DNA of 12,882 bases from contig USQS01000017.1 of assembly GCA_900556865.1 (NCBI GenBank), forward strand, positions 1-12,882. The letters run 5' to 3'. Under the pieces are notes generated by a model, which searched no databases, had not been told where the DNA came from, and saw only the letters and a list, made by a program, of their open reading frames with translations. Shown one piece after another: positions 6,427-12,882 of the stretch; the stretch's first letter is position 1; every line of letters starts with the position of its first letter. The position numbers and the translations under genes are program-made. The stretch is from an uncultured Clostridium sp. Its GTDB lineage: Bacteria; Bacillota; Clostridia; TANB77; CAG-508.

Positions 6427-8361
6427 ATGGAAGATTTAATAGAAAGTATATTAGATTATGTTCGTTCAGATTATACTGATTATGCAATAATGCTAAACGG
6501 AGAATGGGGTTCAGGAAAAACCTATTTTTGGAATAACCAAATAAAGAAGAAAATAGATTCTATGAAGTTAAATGGTAAAAGATATACAACTATTTATATG
6601 TCTTTATATGGAATTTCAAATTTAGAAGAAATAAGTAAAAAAATATTTATAGAAACAACTCAACTTATGGACAAAAACTTAAGAAAATACATGGATAGTA
6701 ATTCAAAACATACAATTCCAGAATATGCAAAAACAGGACTAGATATGGCAAACTTTTTTGGTGTTACAACAAATGGAAATAAGATAGATTATGGGGAATT
6801 TTTCGCAACAGACAATAAAGTGTTGTGTTTTGATGACCTAGAAAGAGCAAATGTTGATGTTATAGATATTTTAGGATATATAAATAATTTTGTTGAACAT
6901 GATCATATTAAAACAATAATTATTTGTAATGAAAAGGAACTTTCAACCAAAATGAAAAGTAGTAATGTTGAAATGAAAACTTTTATTGCAACATATCTTC
7001 TAGATAAACAAGGTGAATTAAACAGTACAGACAAACCAATGGTAGAAAAAATTCAAAGTAAAATTGAGCATGTATTTGATAAAGCGAATGACTATGAAAG
7101 AATTAAAGAAAAATTAATAGGAGAAACTTTTGAATATAACCCACAATTTGACTATATTATAAATGGAATTTTAATGAGATATGAAAATGATAAAGATTTA
7201 ATAAGATTTTTAAGAGAAAATACAGGGCTAATAATAAATACATTCAAAAAAAGTGGAACAAGAAATTTGCGTATTTTAAAACATGCTTTAAATGATTTTA
7301 AAAAGATTTTTCAAGAAGTAAATAGACTATATCCAAATACAAATAATAGAGTAATGCAAACTATGTTAATATTTACAATTGCAGTTTCTTTTGAAATAAA
7401 AGCAGGAAAAATTACAAAAGAGAAATTTAAAAACATCAAAAATAATGAAGAATACAAATCAATATTAGTTTCTTCAAGAGTTTTAATGGACAATAGGCAA
7501 TTTTATATAAAAGAATTTGATGGAAATTATTATTATAATTTTAAAGCAGATTATAGATTTTTTAAATTTATTGAATATTATATTAGAACAAGAATTTTTG
7601 ATATGAAGTTATTTAAAGAAGATATGGAACAAGTAAACGAAAATGAAAATTCTAAAAAAATACCAGCATATAAGAAAATTCTTATTGAAGAATATTGGAA
7701 GGTGCAAGATGATAAATTATTTGACATTGTACAAGAAACATTAGAAGATGTAAAAAAAGGTAATATAGAGTTAATTGATATTGTAAAATTATTTGCATAT
7801 TTTGTATATTTTTCTAAAAATAATTTAATAAGTTATGATTTAGAAACTTTAATGCCAATATTTATTGATGGAATGAATTTGTCGGCTAATCATTCTAGCT
7901 ATTGTAAAAATGTAGAAGAAGAACTTGGAAAAGTATTAATTAGAGAAGAAACAGATGAAATGGAAGAAATAATAAATAGATTTAATGAATTAAATGAAGA
8001 GCTTCTTAAGAAAGAATATAAAGAAAAAGCCGAGGAAATATTTAAGTCAATTCCAATGAAAATGGAGCAATTTTATGAAAGGTTTGATGCTGAATGCATG
8101 AATATACCTATATTCAAATATTATGACCCATATCAAGCATTTCAAAGAATATCGTGTGCTAGCAATGAAGATATTGTTGCCATAAAAGAAAAGATTATAG
8201 ATAGAGCAAATAATAATCCAGAAATTACTAAAATTGAAGCATTAAATTTAAAAATGCTTGGGCAAATTATTAATGATTATGTAAAAGGAAAAGAGACTAC
8301 AATTAAAACAGTATTGTTAAGAGAATTCGCAAAAGAATTAAATGAAATTGTAAAAAAGTAG
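6427..8361 (+). CDS. KAP-type P-loop NTPase (defence-associated family)
   Basis: The product is 644 residues with Walker A GEWGSGKT (25-32) and Walker B VLCFDDLER (132-140), both typical of the KAP/P-loop-fold NTPases found in defence and signalling loci. No membrane helices are evident, unlike many KAP proteins. The rest is helical and rich in Lys, Glu and Asn, with no domain I can name. The start is the ATG at 6427 because AGGAGG (6416-6421) lies 5 bases upstream; a TTG at 6403 would overlap comFC. The ribosome binding site begins on the comFC stop codon, so expression is probably coupled to the radA-comFC run. A toxin-antitoxin pair follows. Its substrate or partner is unknown; whether it works with the deaminase at 9198 is speculative. 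Confidence 0.82.
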   Translation: MEDLIESILDYVRSDYTDYAIMLNGEWGSGKTYFWNNQIKKKIDSMKLNGKRYTTIYMSLYGISNLEEISKKIFIETTQLMDKNLRKYMDSNSKHTIPEYAKTGLDMANFFGVTTNGNKIDYGEFFATDNKVLCFDDLERANVDVIDILGYINNFVEHDHIKTIIICNEKELSTKMKSSNVEMKTFIATYLLDKQGELNSTDKPMVEKIQSKIEHVFDKANDYERIKEKLIGETFEYNPQFDYIINGILMRYENDKDLIRFLRENTGLIINTFKKSGTRNLRILKHALNDFKKIFQEVNRLYPNTNNRVMQTMLIFTIAVSFEIKAGKITKEKFKNIKNNEEYKSILVSSRVLMDNRQFYIKEFDGNYYYNFKADYRFFKFIEYYIRTRIFDMKLFKEDMEQVNENENSKKIPAYKKILIEEYWKVQDDKLFDIVQETLEDVKKGNIELIDIVKLFAYFVYFSKNNLISYDLETLMPIFIDGMNLSANHSSYCKNVEEELGKVLIREETDEMEEIINRFNELNEELLKKEYKEKAEEIFKSIPMKMEQFYERFDAECMNIPIFKYYDPYQAFQRISCASNEDIVAIKEKIIDRANNNPEITKIEALNLKMLGQIINDYVKGKETTIKTVLLREFAKELNEIVKK

Positions 8362-8381
8362 TATAAAAAATGCATTTCATA

Positions 8382-8390
8382 TGTTATAAT
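8382..8390 (+). promoter_or_regulatory. Extended -10 promoter for the toxin-antitoxin pair
   Basis: TGT directly precedes TATAAT (8385-8390), which forms an extended -10 element. The hexamer 17 bases upstream (TATAAA, 8362-8367) is a poor -35 box. This would let the pair be transcribed apart from the NTPase gene. Confidence 0.55.
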
Positions 8391-8423
8391 ATAAAGTGAT
8401 AAATGAAAAGAGGAGATGATTGA

Positions 8424-8669
8424 ATGAAAACACAAGAGATTTATAATATAATTGAAACATTGCCAGAAGAACTTTATAGCAAAGTACTTGACTATATTGA
8501 GTACCTTAAATTTACAACTATTATTGATAAAGCACCAAATGATTTAATTATAAAAGATAAAAAAGATTTAAGAAAAAAAATAGAAGAAGGAATTCAAGAT
8601 TCAAAAGATGGAAAAGTTTGTTCTATGAATGATGTTTTTGAAGAAGTAGAAAAAATTTTGAAAACATAA
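8424..8669 (+). CDS. Antitoxin of a type II toxin-antitoxin pair
   Basis: The product is 81 residues and acidic. The N-terminal part, IYNIIETLPEELYSKVLDYIEYLKF, resembles the DUF2281-type module found at the start of many small antitoxins. The C-terminal part (about 43-80) is charged and probably wraps the toxin. It has an AGAGGAG ribosome binding site at 8409-8415 and lies 13 bases upstream of the toxin gene, in the usual antitoxin-first order. Assignment as antitoxin rests on this context and the N-terminal pattern, since such proteins are short and variable. Confidence 0.78.
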   Translation: MKTQEIYNIIETLPEELYSKVLDYIEYLKFTTIIDKAPNDLIIKDKKDLRKKIEEGIQDSKDGKVCSMNDVFEEVEKILKT

Positions 8670-8682
8670 ATAAGGAGGAAAC

Positions 8683-9000
8683 ATGCAGGAAAAATATGAA
8701 ATACAAATATCATTAAGAGCCAAAAACGATTTAATAAATATTGTTAAATATATAAAAGATGAATTAAAAGAACCATCTATTGCAGAAAAATATGCTAGTA
8801 TAATAAAAGAAAAGATTCGAGACCTAGAATATAATCCACAAAGATATTCAATTGTAGATAATAATGCAATAAAAGATTTACAAGTTAGAAAGTTAATTAT
8901 CAAAAGATATATTATTTTTTATAGAGTAAGTGAAAATAAAAGAATAGTAATTATAGATAGAATTTTATATGGAGCATCCAATTGGATAAATGAATTATAA
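8683..9000 (+). CDS. RelE/ParE-superfamily toxin
   Basis: The product is 105 residues with the RelE/ParE layout: an opening strand (YEIQISLRAKNDLINIV), two long helices (KYIKDELKEP... and ASIIKEKIRDLEYNPQRY), and three closing strands (VRKLIIKRYIIFYRV, KRIVIIDRILYG). RelE-type members cut mRNA on the ribosome and ParE-type members poison gyrase; the sequence does not decide between them. The start is fixed by AAGGAGG at 8672-8678. It follows the antitoxin and is closed by a strong terminator at 9043-9073, so the pair is a self-contained cassette. Arg46 uses CGA. Confidence 0.87.
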   Translation: MQEKYEIQISLRAKNDLINIVKYIKDELKEPSIAEKYASIIKEKIRDLEYNPQRYSIVDNNAIKDLQVRKLIIKRYIIFYRVSENKRIVIIDRILYGASNWINEL

Positions 9001-9042
9001 GATTTATAAAGTTTGTTAATTTCTATGTAGGGAATGTAAAGT

Positions 9043-9073
9043 AGTGCAGTATAGGTAATGCTGCACTTTTTTT
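9043..9073 (+). terminator. Rho-independent terminator after the toxin gene
   Basis: AGTGCAG (9043-9049) pairs perfectly with CTGCACT (9061-9067), with two further pairs toward a 7-base loop. The 3' arm runs into seven T residues (9067-9073). It separates the toxin-antitoxin cassette from the deaminase gene. Confidence 0.87.
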
Positions 9074-9102
9074 AAAAGCACATACAACTTTACGTAAACT
9101 TA

Positions 9103-9131
9103 TTGCCAATTTGAAAAATATATGTTAAAAT
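9103..9131 (+). promoter_or_regulatory. Sigma-A type promoter for the deaminase-kinase unit
   Basis: TTGCCA (9103-9108) and TAAAAT (9126-9131) are 17 bases apart, with a TGT directly before the -10 box (extended -10). Transcription should start near 9138, about 60 bases before the coding start. Confidence 0.65.
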
Positions 9132-9158
9132 ATTTAATTAAGATGTAAATTATTTGAA

Positions 9159-9181
9159 TAAAGGCAAGTAGTAAGCCTTTA
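9159..9181 (+). promoter_or_regulatory. Leader hairpin just upstream of the deaminase ribosome binding site
   Basis: TAAAGGC (9159-9165) pairs perfectly with GCCTTTA (9175-9181) around a 9-base loop. It ends 6 bases before the weak TGAGG ribosome binding site (9188-9192) of the gene at 9198, so it could affect translation or stabilise the 5' end of the transcript. No regulator is evident. Confidence 0.45.
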
Positions 9182-9197
9182 GAGAAATGAGGTTAGT

Positions 9198-11693
9198 ATG
9201 AATTTAAAAAATTTAATGGCTAAATTTTATCTAGACAAAGAAAAAGATATTGTAGTTAAATTATTTAAATCTAATGAAGATGAATTAACATATATTATAG
9301 AAACACCAAACCACCACACAGGTAATTTAATAACAAATTTAAGTAAAGTTGCAGGAGTTAAAACTGTAAAGAATGAAAATGATATGAAAATAATTACAGG
9401 AACTTTATATGCTTGCATTAATGATGAAGCACAAGAGCTTTATATATTTAGACTTGGGGGAGTAAAAATAGCAAATATTTATCCAGATGGAAAAGTTGAA
9501 AGAATAGCAAAAATTCCTGCAATAATAAAATTGCTTATGGCACAAACAAAGGATTATAAACTTCCAATAGAAAAAACAATAATAAAATCATATATTTACA
9601 AAAAGTCAAAATTTAGAACAGACTTACATACACATTTGAATCAAATTTTACAACCAGATTTATTAATAGCATTAGGAATAAAACACCAAATAGGGTATTC
9701 ACTATATTATATAAATAAATTGGGAATTAAAGTTTCTAAAGAACAACAGAAGTTATTGGAAATAAAAAGACAAGAAATTGAAAAAATATATAGTAATTCA
9801 GACCTATCAGGAAAAAAATTAGAAAGAAAAATAAATGATGAAACACAGATTAATTTAGCAGATTTAATTTTAAATAATCTAAAAGATTCAGAAGAAAATA
9901 TTATAAAAATAAGAAATAGTTTAGTACTTTTAAAAGACGGGCAAGCGGTATTTACTAATTTGGAAAAAACGCTTTTATATAGATATGCAATAATTAGAGG
10001 AAAACAGGTAAGAGAAGAAGAAAGAGTAAAATTAGAATTAAGCAAAATAGAGCAATTAGAAGATTATGACATAAAAGAAACTTTAAAAAAGATGATAGAA
10101 GATTCTAAAAAAGGTAGTAAATATGAAAACAACACTTTATACCAAGATAAACTTTTGTGGATTGCAAGGGAGTATCAAAAACAAGGAATAAAATATATTG
10201 AAATTGCAAATTCAACCCTTTCAAAAAAAGGTGAAATGGGAATAATGCATTTAGCTCAAATGCATGAAGTAATGCCAAAAATTGAAGAAGAAACTGGAGT
10301 TTCAATAAGATATTTAGCAGCAGCTAGTAGGACTTTATTTACAGAAGAACAATTAAAAGAATGCCCTGCTATAATTAAAGCATTAGCTAAAAGTCCATAT
10401 GTTGTTGGAATGGATTTAATTGGAGAAGAAATAAATAATGTTACAGATTTTTCAGACATAATAGAAGAAATTGTTAGATATGCTGTTTATAAAGATAAAG
10501 GTTTTACAATAAGATTACATGCAGGGGAAACAGATAGTTTTAAAGATAATATAGAAAAAGCATTAGACTGTATGAAAATATGTGTTCCAAATGGAGAAAA
10601 AGCACCTTTATTTAGACTTGGTCATGGTCTATATGTGCCAGACTTGAATTCTAAAGAAGGAAAAAGAATAATAAATAAAATGAAAGATTTAAATACTGTT
10701 TTAGAATTTCAGTTATCTTCAAATGTAAGGTTAAATAATCTTACAAATTTAAAAAACCATCCAATAAAAAGTTATTTGGACGCAGGAGTAAAATGTGTGC
10801 AAGGAACTGATGGATGTGGATTTTATGGAATAGATACAATAGATGAGCAAATTGCTTTGAAAAATTTATTAGATGTTACAGAATTAGATTTTGAAAAGAT
10901 GAGAAAAGTGGAAGAAGAAATTATAGAGCAAAGGAAAATCTATTTTAAAGAGAAATCACAAGATTTTGAAACTTTTTTAAATGGAAGAAATATTGCTAAA
11001 GCTCTTTTTGAAGAAGAGCAAAAAAATCTTGCAGATATTGATTTAGAAACTATAAGCTCAAGAGAAGAAAATAACTTAAATTCTTATAAAATTTTTGAAG
11101 ATAAAATAGTAAGTTTACCACAAGATAAAACACCAATTGTAATTGCAGGAGGAAGTTTTAATTCAAAAGGAAGAATAACAATACCTAAAGAATCTACTAA
11201 AAAGGCTTTAAAAAAGCTTTTAGAAGAAGTAGATAATAAAAGTACTTATATATTAATAGGTCACAAAATGCAAGGATATGAAAGAGCGGTGCTAGATATT
11301 TCTAAAGAATTAAACAAAAAATTTAATGTTACAGCTGTTGTTCCAAAATATGTTTCAGAAGATATTAGAGAAAATTTAGAGAATAGTGACTTAACAGGAA
11401 TTTATGTATCGCCAGATCCTTCAGAACTTGGAATTTATAAAAGTTTTAATTATGAAATATTTGAAAGAAGAAATTCCGTTGTTGTTGCTTTTGATGGAAA
11501 TTCTCCAGTGTCTAATTTAATTCAGGAAGCAAAAAATGGAAAAGGAAAGGCAAAAATCTATGTAAATTCTGATGTTGAACTTTTGAAAGAAAAAGCAAAT
11601 ACACTAGAGGGATATGTTAAAGTATTTGGAAATACAGAAGATTTAGCAAGTGAAATTTTAGAAGATAATCCAGAAATAAAAGAAAAAATGTAA
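9198..11693 (+). CDS. Adenosine-deaminase-like protein with a C-terminal SLOG-like nucleotide-binding domain
   Basis: This large protein of 831 residues appears cytosolic. Residues 1-130 are not recognised. An amidohydrolase domain of the adenosine/AMP deaminase type follows: HTH (144-146, two metal ligands), HAGE (441-444, third metal His and catalytic Glu), GHG with H476, SSNVRLN, and GTDGCG with D538 as the fourth metal ligand. The Asp that normally follows D538 in adenosine deaminases is Gly539, so substrate contacts may differ. A helical insert of about 150 residues (about 165-310) separates the first two motifs. Residues about 645-825 look like a SLOG/LOG-type Rossmann domain (IVIAGGSF near its start, VVVAFDGNSPVSNLIQEAK near its end); this call is weaker. 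Ordinary adenosine deaminases are near 330-360 residues. It is co-transcribed with the kinase-ParB gene 15 bases downstream. Confidence 0.82.
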   Translation: MNLKNLMAKFYLDKEKDIVVKLFKSNEDELTYIIETPNHHTGNLITNLSKVAGVKTVKNENDMKIITGTLYACINDEAQELYIFRLGGVKIANIYPDGKVERIAKIPAIIKLLMAQTKDYKLPIEKTIIKSYIYKKSKFRTDLHTHLNQILQPDLLIALGIKHQIGYSLYYINKLGIKVSKEQQKLLEIKRQEIEKIYSNSDLSGKKLERKINDETQINLADLILNNLKDSEENIIKIRNSLVLLKDGQAVFTNLEKTLLYRYAIIRGKQVREEERVKLELSKIEQLEDYDIKETLKKMIEDSKKGSKYENNTLYQDKLLWIAREYQKQGIKYIEIANSTLSKKGEMGIMHLAQMHEVMPKIEEETGVSIRYLAAASRTLFTEEQLKECPAIIKALAKSPYVVGMDLIGEEINNVTDFSDIIEEIVRYAVYKDKGFTIRLHAGETDSFKDNIEKALDCMKICVPNGEKAPLFRLGHGLYVPDLNSKEGKRIINKMKDLNTVLEFQLSSNVRLNNLTNLKNHPIKSYLDAGVKCVQGTDGCGFYGIDTIDEQIALKNLLDVTELDFEKMRKVEEEIIEQRKIYFKEKSQDFETFLNGRNIAKALFEEEQKNLADIDLETISSREENNLNSYKIFEDKIVSLPQDKTPIVIAGGSFNSKGRITIPKESTKKALKKLLEEVDNKSTYILIGHKMQGYERAVLDISKELNKKFNVTAVVPKYVSEDIRENLENSDLTGIYVSPDPSELGIYKSFNYEIFERRNSVVVAFDGNSPVSNLIQEAKNGKGKAKIYVNSDVELLKEKANTLEGYVKVFGNTEDLASEILEDNPEIKEKM

Positions 11694-11708
11694 AAAGGGG
11701 AGAATTGA

Positions 11709-12882
11709 ATGAAAAATGTAATTACTATATCAGGAGATCCAGGAAGCGGAAAAAGTACAGTAAGAAATGCATTAAAAGAAGAGTTTGAAAAACAAGGTAA
11801 AACGGTTGTAATATGTTCTGTTGGAGATATATTTAGACACCTAGCAGAAGAAAAAGGTATGAGCATAGAAGAATTTAATAGGTATTTACAAAAAAATGAC
11901 TGTGATATAGATAAAAATATAGAAAATACTATAAAAAAATTTGGAGATAAAATTAGAAATGAAAATGATTCGGATAAAATTTATATTATAGATTCAAGGC
12001 TTGCTTGGATGGTAATTCCAGATTCATTTAAAGTAAGGTTAACTACAACTGACAGAATTGCAGGAACAAGAGCTTTTGAAGATAAAACAAGAGGAGAAGA
12101 AGATAGATATAATTCACTAGAAGAAGCCATAGAAGCTACGAGTAAAAGAAAGCAAAGTGAAAGAGAAAGGTACAAAGAATTATATGGTGTGGATTTAAGT
12201 GATGAAGAAAATTATGATTTAAATATTAATACTTCTTTTGTTCAGCCATCTGAAATTGTAGATGTTATTGCTCAAAATATGGATAGAAAAAATTCTAATT
12301 TATTTGTTTGTAAAACTTGGGCAAGTCCGAAGATATTATTACCAACTCAAAGGATAAATGCTATAAAAAATTTAAAAAATGTGGATTATGGAATTGATGC
12401 AGTTACAAAAAGTGTAGAACAAAATGGATATAATCCAACAAATGCTGTTATTGTTGTAAAAAGAGATGGAATGTTTTTACTTTCAGATGGACATAATAGT
12501 GCTTTTGGAGCGGCTAAAGCCGGAGTAAATTTAATTCCATACTATGTAGAAGAAACAGATGGAAAAGAATATATAAGTTCTAAGGAAGAACAAATAGAAA
12601 CTTTAAAAAGTATTTTGGGAAGAATGTATCCTAATATTTTCTATGATTATGAAGAAGTTTGGAGAGATAAAGAAACAAATGAATTATTAGAACGATATCA
12701 AGAAACTTTAAATGAAATTAATGATTTACTTAATGAAAATGGTAAGTATACTTTAAAAAAACTTGAATTTATACAAAGTAAAATTTATAATTATAGAAAA
12801 AGTGCTTTTATAATTCCTGATTTATTTTATAATATTTTCAAAGAAAAAGATAATAGTATAGTAAATATAATAATTTCAAAGT
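11709..12882 (+). CDS. Cytidylate-kinase-like protein fused to a ParB-like domain (partial, runs off the window)
   Basis: The 391 codons seen have no stop, so the 3' end is missing. The N-terminal domain has Walker A GDPGSGKST (9-17), the stretch EEKGMSIEEFNRYL, a DSRLAWM motif (95-101) in place of the EGRLAGWM-like motif, and YKELYGVDLSDEENYDL. Together these match the archaeal-type cytidylate kinase family, which phosphorylates CMP; the true substrate here is open. Residues about 202-285 look ParB-like: ILLPTQRI, an AVIVVKRDGMFLLSDGHNSAFGAAKAG core resembling the ParB DGxHR loop, and VNLIPYYVEE. ParB-like folds bind or hydrolyse CTP or act as nucleases, so two nucleotide-handling domains are joined. 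The ribosome binding site is AAGGGGAGA (11695-11703). It lies 15 bases behind the deaminase gene. Arg329 uses CGA. Confidence 0.8.
   Translation, partial: MKNVITISGDPGSGKSTVRNALKEEFEKQGKTVVICSVGDIFRHLAEEKGMSIEEFNRYLQKNDCDIDKNIENTIKKFGDKIRNENDSDKIYIIDSRLAWMVIPDSFKVRLTTTDRIAGTRAFEDKTRGEEDRYNSLEEAIEATSKRKQSERERYKELYGVDLSDEENYDLNINTSFVQPSEIVDVIAQNMDRKNSNLFVCKTWASPKILLPTQRINAIKNLKNVDYGIDAVTKSVEQNGYNPTNAVIVVKRDGMFLLSDGHNSAFGAAKAGVNLIPYYVEETDGKEYISSKEEQIETLKSILGRMYPNIFYDYEEVWRDKETNELLERYQETLNEINDLLNENGKYTLKKLEFIQSKIYNYRKSAFIIPDLFYNIFKEKDNSIVNIIISK

Noticed and set aside
124..11693. Reassignment of TGA
   Set aside because: The complete genes here end with TAA or TAG only, but no in-frame TGA is read through in any of them and the sample is too small to conclude anything from the missing TGA stops.
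1..12882. CRISPR arrays, tRNA or rRNA genes, insertion sequences
   Set aside because: No spaced direct repeats, cloverleaf-like sequence, rRNA-like stretch or transposase was seen on either strand.

Overview
The window is a low-GC stretch in which all 13 genes lie on the + strand. It most likely comes from an uncultured, spore-forming member of the Clostridia (Firmicutes). The evidence is a SpoIVB-type sporulation peptidase, consensus TTGACA/TATAAT promoters with 17-base spacers, strong AGGAGG ribosome binding sites, AGA/AGG-dominated arginine codons, and neighbours typical of that group (MreB/Mbl, L32, SecG, VanZ-like, RadA, ComFC).

Layout. 1-670: two small acidic genes of unknown role, the second with four CxxC knuckles, behind a promoter that carries a 30-base dyad. 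679-750: a nested inverted repeat. 799-3170: mreB/mbl, then spoIVB. 3212-3819: rpmF and secG, with a consensus promoter and an intrinsic terminator. 3867-8361: a tight run of VanZ-like, radA, comFC and a KAP-type P-loop NTPase whose ribosome binding site touches the comFC stop. 8382-9073: a RelE/ParE-type toxin-antitoxin pair with its own promoter and terminator. 9103-12882: a two-gene unit with an adenosine-deaminase-like protein carrying a C-terminal SLOG-like domain, then a cytidylate-kinase-like/ParB-like fusion that runs off the right edge.

The main observation is in three conserved genes. spoIVB (twice), radA and comFC each seem broken, but every break is the same: the reading frame meets an in-frame CGG, and a +1 shift there (the four bases CGGA, CGGA, CGGA and CGGT standing for one residue, read as GGA/GGT glycine) restores the complete conserved protein at the normal family length. 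No CGG is used as an ordinary arginine codon anywhere in the window, although CGT, CGC and CGA are, and CGG that straddles codons is common and harmless. This is hard to explain as random mutation or sequencing error. It suggests that CGG is an unassigned or starved codon where ribosomes shift +1, or that CGGN is read as a four-base codon.

A second point of interest is the accessory right half. A KAP ATPase, a toxin-antitoxin pair, a deaminase-SLOG protein and a kinase-ParB protein together look like a nucleotide-centred conflict or defence region, with a loose resemblance to RADAR (KAP ATPase plus large adenosine deaminase). That function is inference.
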